Assembly: GCF_965208555.1 (NCBI RefSeq)
Contig: NZ_OZ242342.1
Span: 3,348,001-3,412,000, forward strand
Direction: 5' to 3'
Length of the DNA stretch: 64,000 bases
Source of the DNA: Poriferisodalis sp965208555
GTDB taxonomy: Bacteria > Actinomycetota > Acidimicrobiia > Acidimicrobiales > Poriferisodalaceae
In this document: positions 53,456 through 61,735 of the stretch, piece by piece
How the letters are laid out: the number at the start of each line of letters is the position of its first letter
Numbering within the stretch: the first letter of the stretch is position 1
Position numbers and translations under genes: made by a program
Notes under the pieces: model-generated
What the model was told of the DNA's origin: nothing
Databases searched by the model: none
What the model saw: only the letters and a program-made list of their open reading frames with translations

Positions 53456-54571
53456 ATGCCTGCCGACTACTACGAGCTGCTCGACGTGAGCCGCGATGTC
53501 AGCGAGGGCGACCTCAAGCGCGCATACCGGCGCAAGGCCCGAGAGCATCATCCCGACGCGAACCCCGGCGACGCGCAGGCCGAGGCGCGCTTCAAGGAGA
53601 TCAGCGAGGCGTATGCCGTGCTCTCTGATCCCGAAGCGCGAGCGAGGTACGACCGCTTCGGGCATGACGGTCTGCGTGGCGGCATGGGCGGCCCGGCATT
53701 CGACTTCGATCTCAGCGACATTTTCGAGTCGTTCTTCGGGGGGAACCCCTTCGGCGGGGGTCGATCCCGCCGCCCGTCAGGACCGCCGCGTGGTGACGAT
53801 CACGAAACAGTCGTCGACCTGGACTTCGCCGAGGCCGTCTTCGGCGTCGACCGGCCGATCGATGTGCGAACCCTGGTGTCGTGCGACGACTGCGGCGGTT
53901 CGGGCGCTGCAGAGGGCACGTCACCGACGGTGTGCGGAGCCTGCGAGGGCCTAGGGCAGGTGCGCCAGGTGCGCCAGAGCCTGTTGGGCCAGATGGTCAC
54001 CGCAGCGCCGTGCTCGCGGTGCCGCGGCATTGGCGAGGAGATTGCCGACCCGTGCAGAACCTGCCGCGGCGAAGGCCGCCGGGCCGAACATGTCTCGCTC
54101 GTGGTGCGGGTGCCGCCTGGCGTGGACTCCGGCGCCACGCTTCGCCTGAGCGGCCGCGGATCTGTGGGACCCCGCGGGGGACCTGCCGGCGACCTCTACG
54201 TGCACCTGCGCGTCGCCGAATCCGATGCCTTCGTGCGCCAGGGCGACAGCCTGGTGGCGGAGCTGCCGGTCACGATGCTGCAAGCTGCCCTGGGAGCGAC
54301 GGTGACGTTCGACACGCTGGACGGGCCCCAGGAACTGGCGGTGAAGGCGGGCACCCAGCCCAACGAAACGATCCGGCTGAGCGGGCTGGGCGTCCCGCGC
54401 GCCAATGGGCGCGGGCGCGGCGACCTGCATGTGGTGGTGCGGGTTGACATCCCCAGAAAACTCTCGAAGTCCGAGGCGGCCAAGCTGGCCGAGGTTGCCG
54501 CTGAGCGCGGTGAGCACACCGACGGCGGACCCGACGCCCGGCGCCAACGCCAGCGGCGAAGCAAGCACTGA
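53456..54571 (+). CDS. dnaJ: chaperone protein DnaJ
   Basis: The 371-residue type I DnaJ has the J domain with HPD (EHHPDANPG, about residues 32-40), a Gly/Phe-rich region (SFFGGNPFGGG), all four zinc CxxCxGxG repeats (CDDCGGSG, CGACEGLG, CSRCRGIG, CRTCRGEG) and the C-terminal substrate-binding domain. It stimulates the ATPase of DnaK and delivers unfolded protein. It follows hrcA closely and is followed after one base by a small HTH gene, so a single operon is likely. Confidence 0.96.
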   Translation: MPADYYELLDVSRDVSEGDLKRAYRRKAREHHPDANPGDAQAEARFKEISEAYAVLSDPEARARYDRFGHDGLRGGMGGPAFDFDLSDIFESFFGGNPFGGGRSRRPSGPPRGDDHETVVDLDFAEAVFGVDRPIDVRTLVSCDDCGGSGAAEGTSPTVCGACEGLGQVRQVRQSLLGQMVTAAPCSRCRGIGEEIADPCRTCRGEGRRAEHVSLVVRVPPGVDSGATLRLSGRGSVGPRGGPAGDLYVHLRVAESDAFVRQGDSLVAELPVTMLQAALGATVTFDTLDGPQELAVKAGTQPNETIRLSGLGVPRANGRGRGDLHVVVRVDIPRKLSKSEAAKLAEVAAERGEHTDGGPDARRQRQRRSKH

Positions 54572-54572
54572 C

Positions 54573-54863
54573 ATGGCCAGCAACCGCCGGCACGTCGATG
54601 CGCTGGTGGGGGAGCGCCTGCGTGCAGCCCGCAAGTACCGGCGCCTGACGCTGAGCGATGTCGAGGCGTTGTCCGGCGGTGAGTTCAAGACGTCAGTGCT
54701 CGGGGCGTACGAACGCGGCGAACGGGGCGTGGCGGTGAATCGCTTGCTGCGCTTGGCGGAGCTGTACGGCGTGGCCCCCGCCGAGCTGCTGCCGAGCGGC
54801 GATCGCGCTGGCGATCAGGGCCATGCGCTGTCGCAGCGCTACCCGCCTGATTCGGTGCTGTGA
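54573..54863 (+). CDS. BldD-like helix-turn-helix DNA-binding protein, DNA-binding domain only
   Basis: The 96-residue protein is an Xre-type HTH: VGERLRAARKYRRLTLSDVEALSGGEFKTSVLGAYERGERGVAVNRLLRLAELYGVAPAELLPSG. The pattern matches the N-terminal half of Streptomyces BldD (its VVVGSYERGDRAVTVQRLAELADFYGVPVQELLP), a developmental regulator. BldD also has a C-terminal c-di-GMP-binding domain of about 80 residues that is absent here. It lies in the hrcA-dnaJ-hemW operon and overlaps hemW by four bases (GTGA). Target genes are unknown. Confidence 0.85.
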   Translation: MASNRRHVDALVGERLRAARKYRRLTLSDVEALSGGEFKTSVLGAYERGERGVAVNRLLRLAELYGVAPAELLPSGDRAGDQGHALSQRYPPDSVL

Positions 54864-56035
54864 CTGGCGCAGACCACACGTTGCCGGCATTCGGCGTCTA
54901 TTGCCACATCCCGTTCTGCACGCACCGGTGCGATTACTGCGCGTTCGCGACGTGGACCGATCGCAGCGAGCTCATCGGGGACTACATGGCGAGCTGTCGC
55001 AGGCAGGCCCAGGACCTGGCGGCCGACATGCCACCGGCGACGTCGGTGTTCTTCGGCGGCGGAACACCGAACCTGGTGCAGCCGTCGCTGCTGGGCGACG
55101 TGCTGGCGGAGCTGCGGCTGGCCCGCGGGGCCGAGGTCACGGTGGAGTGCAATCCGGATCTGGTCACACCCGAGCAGATGCAGCAGTACCGGGCGCTGGG
55201 AGTCAATCGCATCAGCCTCGGCGTGCAGTCGATGGCTTCGGCCGTGCTCGACGCGCTGGGCCGCCGTCATGACCCCCAGATGGTCGGGGCGTCAGTCACC
55301 GCAGTCCGTCAGGCGGGCATCGACCAGCTCAACCTGGACCTGATCTACGGCGCTGTTGCCGAATCGCTGGCTGACTGGAAGCGCACGCTGGCCGACGCCA
55401 TCGATCTGGCGCCTGATCATCTGAGCGTGTACGGGCTGACCCCAGAGCCCGGCACAGCGCTCGGCGACGACCTGTCCCGGCATCCCGACGATGACGACAT
55501 GGCCGACAAGTACCTGCTCGCAGACGAGCTGCTCGCGGGCGCCGGCTACGAGATGTACGAGATCTCCAATTGGGCTCGAGCCGGCGCCCAGTGCCGGCAC
55601 AACCTGCTGTATTGGCAGCAGGGCTCCTATGCTGGCCTCGGCTGCGCCGCGCACAGCCATCGCAATGGCCGCCGCTTCTGGAGCGTTCGCACGCCGGAGC
55701 GATTCATTGCGGCGATATCGACGGGCGCATCGCCCGTGGCCGGCAGCGAGGAGTTGGGACCGGACGAGCGCCGCATCGAAGCCTTGCAGCTCGCACTGCG
55801 CACCTCCGCCGGCGTCCCCGCCGGTGCCTTGCCTGACGACGTGCAGCATCTGCTGGAACCGGCCGGGCCGGGCCACCTCAGGCTGACCGTTCATGGGCGT
55901 CTGCTCGCCAACGAGGTGGCACTCCGGCTCATGCACTCAACCGGACAGCTGGATGCGCCCGATCGCTTCTGCAGCCACAGGGCGGCTCGAGCGCCCGTCG
56001 ACGTTGCCGATCAAGCCGATGATCCGCCGGGCTGA
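54860..56035 (+). CDS. hemW: heme chaperone HemW / coproporphyrinogen III oxidase-like radical SAM protein
   Basis: The 391-residue radical SAM enzyme has YCHIPFCTHRCDYCAFAT with the CxxxCxxC cluster, TSVFFGGGTPNLV, ISLGVQSM and NLDLIYGAV, and the HemW-type C-terminus LLANEVALRLMH. HemW binds heme and S-adenosylmethionine and delivers heme to target enzymes. The start is GTG 54860, overlapping the BldD-like gene. The last 99 bases (about 26 residues, APDRFCSHRAARAP) are antisense to the 3' end of the Tad gene at 55937 and are not family sequence, so the natural end may be an extension. Confidence 0.9.
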   Translation: MTGADHTLPAFGVYCHIPFCTHRCDYCAFATWTDRSELIGDYMASCRRQAQDLAADMPPATSVFFGGGTPNLVQPSLLGDVLAELRLARGAEVTVECNPDLVTPEQMQQYRALGVNRISLGVQSMASAVLDALGRRHDPQMVGASVTAVRQAGIDQLNLDLIYGAVAESLADWKRTLADAIDLAPDHLSVYGLTPEPGTALGDDLSRHPDDDDMADKYLLADELLAGAGYEMYEISNWARAGAQCRHNLLYWQQGSYAGLGCAAHSHRNGRRFWSVRTPERFIAAISTGASPVAGSEELGPDERRIEALQLALRTSAGVPAGALPDDVQHLLEPAGPGHLRLTVHGRLLANEVALRLMHSTGQLDAPDRFCSHRAARAPVDVADQADDPPG

Positions 56036-56380
56036 GCCCTCCACGGTCACACGCACTGCCGCAGGTCCCGCTGCGCTGACGGTTGCTGAGACGGATCCGG
56101 GCTCGAACACCGCCGACAGCCGCTCCTGTGCCATCCGCTGGCTCCAGGGGCTCAGCCGTCGAAGCCGGGAGGGGTCGACACGGTAGGGCCCACGATGGCG
56201 AAGCGAGGACTCGTCGAGGGCGAGTGAGGCGAGGTCGTTGGCGAGCGATGATGCTGCCGCCTCGGCCTCGCGCTGCGCCAGGAACGCAGCAGTGCTGTCA
56301 ACGGCGACGCTCGCCAGCAGTGCGACTATCAGTACGCCAGCCGGCACGAGCAGCAGCGCCGAACCGCGGTCACGGTCCAC
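55937..56380 (-). CDS. TadE/TadG-like (Rv3654c-type) pilus assembly protein
   Basis: The 147-residue protein starts MDRDRGSALLLVPAGVLIVALLASVAVDSTAAFLAQREAEAAASSLANDLASLAL. That is a short charged N-terminus, one membrane helix and a coiled region, as in the Rv3654c-type last gene of actinobacterial Tad loci. It is predicted to be a minor pilin or assembly factor anchored in the membrane. It is the last gene of the Tad operon and overlaps the previous gene by eleven bases and hemW by 99 bases at its 3' end. Confidence 0.75.
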   Translation of the reverse strand: MDRDRGSALLLVPAGVLIVALLASVAVDSTAAFLAQREAEAAASSLANDLASLALDESSLRHRGPYRVDPSRLRRLSPWSQRMAQERLSAVFEPGSVSATVSAAGPAAVRVTVEGSARRIIGLIGNVDGRSSRPVAAEAIGRIQLSG

Positions 56381-56819
56381 AGGGCGCCCGCCCGTCGAGA
56401 CCGTGCCGGTACGGATCGACGATCTCGCTGGCTCGGGCGCCGACCGTCACCGGCGACCAGCCGCCGCCGAGCAGTGTCAACTGCGGGACGTCTCGCGTGG
56501 CCTCGAAGGTCACTCGCTCGCAGCGGCGCAACCGGGTCGCGCCGACCGGCTCAACTGATGCCGCGCCGCTCAACCGGTAGCCGGACATAGCCCGAGAACC
56601 TGCGCCGATAGCGGCTTCGACGGCATCTGCAGCGCGGGGCCCGCGATGTTCGACAAAGGCCCGCGCGGCCTCGCGGGCCCCAGCGACTGCGGCGATTTTC
56701 GCGTCGAGCGCTGCGGTCGCCTGGGCGAGCATCAAGGTGCCCCCGACAAAAACGAGCACGACGAACGGCAGCACTTCGGCTCCCGCGGCGCCGGAGGAAT
56801 CTCGACGGGGGCGGTTCAC
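56370..56819 (-). CDS. TadE-like minor pilin
   Basis: The 149-residue protein begins NRPRRDSSGAAGAEVLPFVVLVFVGGTLMLAQATAALDAKIAAVAGAREAARA, the TadE/TadG layout of a short basic leader and one hydrophobic helix with a G/AE boundary where prepilin peptidase would cut. The rest is a small soluble domain with a possible disulfide. GTG 56819 overlaps the preceding gene by three or four bases. The role in the pilus is inferred from the locus. Confidence 0.75.
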   Translation of the reverse strand: MNRPRRDSSGAAGAEVLPFVVLVFVGGTLMLAQATAALDAKIAAVAGAREAARAFVEHRGPRAADAVEAAIGAGSRAMSGYRLSGAASVEPVGATRLRRCERVTFEATRDVPQLTLLGGGWSPVTVGARASEIVDPYRHGLDGRAPCGP

Positions 56820-57247
56820 GATGAGCTGCCCCAGGGTGAACCGGCAAAGCGAGCCAGCTCGCGCCGGACCTCGAACCGGCGCTCGATGTTGCGCTGGCCG
56901 ATCACAGCGGAGGTGTCCATCAGCACACTCGGCGGCCTCGCTGCCAGTTCCAATGCGACGGTGTCGTCCGTGGTGTTCCAGCGAAGCACCTCGATCTCGA
57001 CCGCGGTGCCGATACGCGAGCGCAGCCAACGCTCGGCGTCGGCGATCGCGGCGGGACTGCCGCCGCCGAAAGCCGCCCGACGCGTCGCGTCGTGACCGAC
57101 GGCGGTGAGGACCGATGCGCTGTAGAGATGCACCGCGACCTGCACCGCCAGCATCAGGAACGTCAGGAAGGCCATGACCGCCCACGGCAGCGCGACAAGA
57201 CCGGCACCGCGGTCGTCACGGAGCATGGCCGCGTGCCGGCGGGTCAC
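56816..57247 (-). CDS. TadE-like minor pilin
   Basis: The 143-residue protein reads LRDDRGAGLVALPWAVMAFLTFLMLAVQVAVHLYSASVLTAVGHDATRRAA: a basic leader, one hydrophobic helix and a soluble domain rich in Arg/Ala. The pattern is that of TadE-type pseudopilins. The start is GTG 57247, overlapping the upstream small pilin gene. No enzyme motif is present. Function is inferred from its position between pilin and pilin-like genes. Confidence 0.72.
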   Translation of the reverse strand: MTRRHAAMLRDDRGAGLVALPWAVMAFLTFLMLAVQVAVHLYSASVLTAVGHDATRRAAFGGGSPAAIADAERWLRSRIGTAVEIEVLRWNTTDDTVALELAARPPSVLMDTSAVIGQRNIERRFEVRRELARFAGSPWGSSS

Positions 57248-57519
57248 TTGCCGATCTTCGCGATCTCAGAATTCGTCGTTTCCTCGGCGTTCTCCCAGAG
57301 CGTCTTGAAGCCGACCCACATGAGGGCGCCGAGCGACGCGATGATCAACACGGCGATGGCAGCAGAGATGACTCCTTCGCCGCGCTCATTCCGCCCCGAG
57401 CTCTCCGGGGCGACGCGTGGCATTCGCAGGCCCTGCCGTCTGTTCGGTGCACCGACACCGGCTCCGGCGATGAGGGCGCCGAACAGGGCGAGCAGTGCGG
57501 CTATGGAGGCGATGTACAT
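57244..57519 (-). CDS. small pilin-like membrane protein of the Tad locus
   Basis: The 91-residue protein has two hydrophobic segments: YIASIAALLALFGALIAGAGVG (residues 2-23) and, after RNERGEG, VISAAIAVLIIASLGALMWVGFKTLW. The second resembles the Flp-pilin helix after a basic G-E leader, which would make it the major pilin subunit candidate, but the first helix is unusual for Flp. ATG 57519 is preceded by AAAGGA. It sits 49 bases after tadC and is followed by an overlapping minor pilin gene. Confidence 0.7.
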   Translation of the reverse strand: MYIASIAALLALFGALIAGAGVGAPNRRQGLRMPRVAPESSGRNERGEGVISAAIAVLIIASLGALMWVGFKTLWENAEETTNSEIAKIGK

Positions 57520-57568
57520 GGGGTGTCCTTTCGGCAGATGACGGTCATGGGTCCGGGAGGGCTCGTGT

Positions 57569-58291
57569 TCACAGCGCCGCATACCCGCTCAGGGCATCGC
57601 TGAACGGGATCGCCAGCAGGACGCATCCGGGCACCAGCGCTGCCACGGTGACCGGAATCCACACCTGCTCGCTTCGACGCTCGATGTGGGCGATGAGGCG
57701 CCGGTGCGCTTCCATCCGGGCGGTGCGGGCCTCATCAGACACCAACGCGGCGACATCGGTGGTGTCCTCGTGCAACGTGAGGACACCGACGAACCTGTGA
57801 ATCTCGGCTGAGCCTGCATCGTCAGCCCATTCGGCCAGCGCCACCTCGACCGTCGTGCCGCCGGCGACGCGGGCGCCGACTCGCTCCAGTCCCTCGGCGC
57901 AGATGCCGTGCCCGCGTCGAGCAGCGGCATCCAGGGCGCTGCTCAGCGACATGCCGCTTGCGAGCAGCATGCCGATCTGCTCTGCCACGATCGGCAGCTC
58001 TTCGACGATCTGTGCCCGCCGCGAGGCAATCGATCGCTCGAGGCCGTGCGCGCAGGCACCGTAGACAGCGGCGGCCACAGCAAAGGCGCCGGCAAGCGCG
58101 AGCACAGGTTTCACGCCGGCGGCGGTGAGCGCCACGCCCGAAGCGGCGAGCCCTGCGACCACGCCGCCGAGTTGCCGTACGCGGAACCCGAATGGGGATT
58201 GGGAGACTCCGGCGTGTGACAGTCGCGCAGCGAGCTCGGCGTCGGCGTCGGCCAGCGTCGCAATGCGCTGTGCGAGAGCGGCGAGCGGCAT
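57569..58291 (-). CDS. tadC: type II secretion F-family / Tad pilus membrane protein TadC
   Basis: The 240-residue membrane protein has the T2SSF/TadC core: helices LGGVVAGLAASGVALTAAGVKPVLALAGAFAVAAAVYG, then the cytoplasmic IVEELPIVAEQIGMLLASGMSLSSALDAAARRG, and a C-terminal helix WIPVTVAALVPGCVLLAIPF. It forms the inner-membrane platform for pilus assembly with TadB and the TadA ATPase. ATG 58291 shares one base with the tadB stop (TGATG). Longer frames upstream run out of family sequence. Confidence 0.85.
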   Translation of the reverse strand: MPLAALAQRIATLADADAELAARLSHAGVSQSPFGFRVRQLGGVVAGLAASGVALTAAGVKPVLALAGAFAVAAAVYGACAHGLERSIASRRAQIVEELPIVAEQIGMLLASGMSLSSALDAAARRGHGICAEGLERVGARVAGGTTVEVALAEWADDAGSAEIHRFVGVLTLHEDTTDVAALVSDEARTARMEAHRRLIAHIERRSEQVWIPVTVAALVPGCVLLAIPFSDALSGYAAL

Positions 58292-59136
58292 CACTGCAGG
58301 AACACTCGCTGCCGCATCGGGACGGCCATGATCCGCCCGGCCCACAGCCAGCAGCCGGTCACCGCGAGCACGCTGAACGCCACCAGCAGCTGACCGTCTG
58401 CGGACTCGTAGGCCTGCCGGCCCCGCCCGATGCTCAGACCGATCACCGCCATGAACGCGGGCACCAGCGCCACGAAGCTGCGTGCGAACCGGGCGCCGGC
58501 CTGCTTGGCCCGGGCGTCGGAGCGGGCGGCGGCCTCGGCCTGGGCGGCCTCGGCCAACGCACGCAGTCGGGCATCGATCCGCACGCCGCCGATCTGGTGT
58601 GCTGCCAGCAGCGTCTCGCACACAGCGTCTGCGGTCGGGTCCGCGAGCGATGCCTTGAGAACACGCAGGGAGGCTTCGAAGTCGGTACTCAACGACCAGG
58701 TGCGCGCCGCATCGGAGAATCCCGGGCGCATGCCTGCGGGCGCATGAATTCCCGCAGCGAACAGTGCAGCGGGGATCGACTGACCCCGGTGTGCCACCAG
58801 CACGCGGATCTCTGCCAGCAATCGGGGCCATGCCCGCCAGGTGTCCCTAGCGCGAAGACGCTGCCGCTGTGTGGCAGCGCACAGCGGCGCTGCCCCGCCG
58901 AGCACGGCGACGAGGATGGGTGCAACGCCGCCGCCGAACAGCGCCCAGGCACCGGTCCATCCCGCAGCCGCGGCAGCGACTCCAGCCAGCGCGGTGCGCA
59001 GGGTCTGTGCCGGCGCTCGGAGCTGTGTCGTCGCTGCTCTGGGCATCCGCCGGGTCCCGGATACTGCGTCGCGACCGGGGGTGGAGATCAGCCACACACC
59101 CACTGCACCTGCGGCGATGAACGCGAAGCCGGTCAT
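58291..59136 (-). CDS. tadB: Tad pilus membrane platform protein TadB
   Basis: The 281-residue protein has an N-terminal hydrophobic region, a cytoplasmic domain (RAWPRLLAEIRVLVAHRGQSIPAALFAAG) and paired C-terminal helices FVALVPAFMAVIGLSIGRG and QLLVAFSVLAVTGCWLW, as in TadB/T2SSF proteins. It would build the pilus platform with TadC. It is overlapped four bases by the tadA stop (ATGA) and runs into tadC. Confidence 0.82.
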   Translation of the reverse strand: MTGFAFIAAGAVGVWLISTPGRDAVSGTRRMPRAATTQLRAPAQTLRTALAGVAAAAAGWTGAWALFGGGVAPILVAVLGGAAPLCAATQRQRLRARDTWRAWPRLLAEIRVLVAHRGQSIPAALFAAGIHAPAGMRPGFSDAARTWSLSTDFEASLRVLKASLADPTADAVCETLLAAHQIGGVRIDARLRALAEAAQAEAAARSDARAKQAGARFARSFVALVPAFMAVIGLSIGRGRQAYESADGQLLVAFSVLAVTGCWLWAGRIMAVPMRQRVFLQ

Positions 59137-60455
59137 GTCGGCGAACCGGTCCGAACGCCGCCCCGGGCCTCGCCGCCCGGTTCAGCCTCGCCAGGCCCGG
59201 GCATCGCCAACCCGGCAGCGGCGAACCGTGACGCCACCCGCCGGGACATGTGCGGGGCCCTCACCGGCGACTCGCCGTCGCCTGCAGGCGCGAAGAGCGT
59301 GGTGACCTCGAACGAAACGGCGCCGTCGCGCTCGGGCTCTTCTACTGCCACGACCTCGGTGACCTCCACACCGGCCAGGCTCCGGCGCAGGTGCACCACG
59401 ACGTCGATCGACTCGGCCACGAGCTGCGTGATGGCCGCGACGGGCATGTCGCGCACGTCAGGAGCGAGCTGGCACATGAGCCGCAGCCGGCCGAGCGCCT
59501 GACGTGCCGATCCTGCGTGAATGGTCGCGTAGCCGGTGACACCGCTGGACAGCGTCAGCAGCAAGGGGACTGCCTCGCGGTCACGGACCTCGCCCACGAT
59601 GGCGACATCCGGTGCCATCCGCAGGAAACCGGCCACCAGGCGCCGCAAGTCGACGGGAGCTCGCTCGGTGCGACCTGGCCGGGTCTGCATTCCCGCCACG
59701 TTCGGAAGCGGGATGTCGAGCTCGAACACCTCCTCGGCCGTCACCACCCGCAGGCGCGGATCGAGTTCGGCTGTGCAGCATCCCAGCAGCGTGGTCTTGC
59801 CGCTGCCGGGAGCGCCCGCGAACAGGATCGACAGCCGGGCGCGCACCGCAGCGCTCAGAAAGTCGGCGATCTCGCTCGTCAGGCTTCCCATGGCGGCCAA
59901 ATCGCCCAAGCTCGAGAACGCGGTGCCAGCGAACTTGCGGATGTTGAAGATCAAGTGACCGCCGCGGCCGATGTCGGGGTGGACGATATGCAGTCGGGCG
60001 CCATCGTCGAGTTGCGCATCCTGCAATCCCTCGCTCGGATCCAGCTTGCGATGGGACGCCGTCGCATCATCGATGATCCTCGTCAGCGTGCGGCGGACGT
60101 GCTGGTCATCGTGGAATGACTCATGGTGCTGGCCGCTGGGACCCCGGTGCCGCTTGACGAAGATCTCATCAGGTGCGTTGACCATGATCTCCCAGACATC
60201 ACTATCGGCCAGCAGCGCCTCGAGCGGGCCGTAGCCGAGCAGGTCGCGCACGATCCGGTCGGCGAGCGCGCCGGCGTCGTCCACCGCATGGCCGCGCTCG
60301 CCGCTCTTGAAACCGAGGTTCCAGCGCCGGATCTCCTCGTGGGCGAGCGCCGTGATCGCGTGATCTGCGCCCGGCGTGCGCGGGTCCATGCCGCTGTGGC
60401 GGGCGCGTTCGGACACCGACCGTTCGATCTCGGCGAGAATCGCTGCGTCGTTCAT
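59133..60455 (-). CDS. tadA: Tad pilus / type II secretion ATPase TadA (CpaF)
   Basis: The 440-residue ATPase has the CpaF/VirB11 layout: an N-terminal domain including LLGYGPLEALLADSDVWEIMVNAPDEIFV, Walker A GAPGSGKTT (residues 214-222), a Walker B-type acidic box, MAPDVAIVGEVRDREAVPLLLTLSSGVTGYATIHAGS with the histidine box, and then a C-terminal tail. It powers assembly of Flp-type pili. It overlaps cpaB upstream (ATGA) and tadB downstream. This is the best-recognised gene of the locus. Confidence 0.95.
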   Translation of the reverse strand: MNDAAILAEIERSVSERARHSGMDPRTPGADHAITALAHEEIRRWNLGFKSGERGHAVDDAGALADRIVRDLLGYGPLEALLADSDVWEIMVNAPDEIFVKRHRGPSGQHHESFHDDQHVRRTLTRIIDDATASHRKLDPSEGLQDAQLDDGARLHIVHPDIGRGGHLIFNIRKFAGTAFSSLGDLAAMGSLTSEIADFLSAAVRARLSILFAGAPGSGKTTLLGCCTAELDPRLRVVTAEEVFELDIPLPNVAGMQTRPGRTERAPVDLRRLVAGFLRMAPDVAIVGEVRDREAVPLLLTLSSGVTGYATIHAGSARQALGRLRLMCQLAPDVRDMPVAAITQLVAESIDVVVHLRRSLAGVEVTEVVAVEEPERDGAVSFEVTTLFAPAGDGESPVRAPHMSRRVASRFAAAGLAMPGPGEAEPGGEARGGVRTGSPT

Positions 60456-61174
60456 GAGGTCGCCGGCGGCACGGCCCCCCAGGGCCGGATCAAGGTGATG
60501 GCACCGGCATCGGCCGTCGCGGCGACCGCGATGGCGGCGGCGCGGTCACGTACCTGCAAGGTGACCGTGATGGTGTCCGACAGATGCTCCGCTCCCGAGA
60601 TGTCATCGACATCAAGCACGAGAGCATTCGCTGCTACCAGGCCTGCTGTGAGCGGGCCGGACGCGTCCGCGAGGCGTCGACCGGCGGCGATGACATCGAC
60701 TCGCTCACCGGCTGCGACCAGCCCGTTGAGCGCGCCGGGACGGTTGAGCTCGACGGCGATGGCATAGCCCGTTTCTCGGCCGCGAATCGATTGATGCGAG
60801 CCGATGTCACCCCGGGTCAGCAGTTCTCCGGCGTGAATGGCGTCGACCACCAGGCCGCCGACGACCTCGTCGCCGCTGCCGAAGACGGTCGCTGAGACCT
60901 CGGCCGGCAAGCGAATCGACACGAGGGCGACATCCGCTGCTTCGATCACCCTGCCCGGCGCGAGGCGAGTCCTTGCGACGAGGTAGCTGGTCTCGGGCGC
61001 TGCCGCCGACTGCTCGAATGCCCACCACAGGCCGAGCGCAGCGACACCGCACAGGACACTGCCCGCCATGATCCGGGGGCGGAGCGACGATCGGACGGCG
61101 CCAGCGGAGCGACGTGTCGCAGATGCCGGCGGCAGAGGCCGGTGATCGGTTGACGGCAGCGAGTCTGCGGGCAC
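60452..61174 (-). CDS. cpaB: Flp pilus assembly protein CpaB (SAF domain)
   Basis: The 240-residue protein has a membrane helix (MAGSVLCGVAALGLWWAFEQ, about residues 36-55), then an SAF domain TSYLVARTRLAPGRVIEAADVALVSIRLPAEV and VDAIHAGELLTRGDIGS, and the RcpC/CpaB stretch VELNRPGALNGLVAAGERVDVIA. It is the first gene of the Tad operon. GTG 61174 is chosen because GGAG lies eight bases upstream; the frame further up encodes the AT-rich spacer. In actinobacteria CpaB is exported and helps stabilise the pilus channel. Confidence 0.85.
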   Translation of the reverse strand: MPADSLPSTDHRPLPPASATRRSAGAVRSSLRPRIMAGSVLCGVAALGLWWAFEQSAAAPETSYLVARTRLAPGRVIEAADVALVSIRLPAEVSATVFGSGDEVVGGLVVDAIHAGELLTRGDIGSHQSIRGRETGYAIAVELNRPGALNGLVAAGERVDVIAAGRRLADASGPLTAGLVAANALVLDVDDISGAEHLSDTITVTLQVRDRAAAIAVAATADAGAITLIRPWGAVPPATS

Positions 61175-61391
61175 GTTGCAGACTCCATCACTTCTGAGTG
61201 AAACAATCAAATAGTTATTGAAAATACAGAACAATTATTCAATAGGTCGAATAGATACGGCGATATAGCGCGCGATACCAATGATCGATGTCGTAGTGCA
61301 CGCTGTCCGGCGGTTCGCGCAGTAGCGTTAATCCACAGGGATCGACCATGTCCCTTGAGCGCCAACAGCCGACCGACTGCGAGGTGCACCG
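61175..61391. promoter_or_regulatory. AT-rich divergent spacer of the Tad operon with inverted repeat
   Basis: This 217-base gap is markedly richer in A+T than the rest of the window, chiefly in 61200-61260. It contains TATTGAA (61216-61222) and TTCAATA (61238-61244), a perfect seven-base inverted repeat 15 bases apart. It presumably carries the Tad promoter and a binding site. Nothing coding is seen. Confidence 0.5.
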
Positions 61392-61724
61392 ATGCCCGAG
61401 GAGCAGACCGACTCAGGCGCCAGCGATGCAACTGGTGAAGAGCAGCACCAGGCTCCATACGACGAGATCATTTGGCTGTCCACGCTGAAGGCAGCGAACC
61501 GCATGGGCATCACCACCCGGACGCTGTATCGGTTCATCGACCGGGGTGACCTGCCCGCATACCGGTTCGGGCGTGTCATCCGGCTGCGGCTCGACGACGT
61601 GGACAGGTTCATCGAGCGCAGCAAGGTTGAACCGGGAAGTCTCGAGCACCTCTACCCCGAAGCACGCCCGGACGATCCCGATGAGGACGACGACCTCGGC
61701 GAAGACGGCGAAGAATCCGGGTAG
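61392..61724 (+). CDS. excisionase-family helix-turn-helix protein
   Basis: The 110-residue protein has a MerR/excisionase-like HTH: WLSTLKAANRMGITTRTLYRFIDRGDLPAYRFGRVIRLRLDDVDRFIERSKV (about residues 27-78), followed by a very acidic tail (DDPDEDDDLGEDGEE). Such proteins in Actinobacteria are chromosomal DNA-binding regulators and need not be linked to phage. It diverges from the AT-rich Tad spacer, so a role in controlling the Tad operon is possible. No integrase is present. Confidence 0.8.
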   Translation: MPEEQTDSGASDATGEEQHQAPYDEIIWLSTLKAANRMGITTRTLYRFIDRGDLPAYRFGRVIRLRLDDVDRFIERSKVEPGSLEHLYPEARPDDPDEDDDLGEDGEESG

Positions 61725-61735
61725 GTCGACGGCGG

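Noticed and set aside
61392..61724. Excisionase-like HTH as a sign of prophage or integrative element
   Set aside because: No integrase, attachment site or phage gene is nearby; such HTH proteins are common chromosomal regulators in Actinobacteria.
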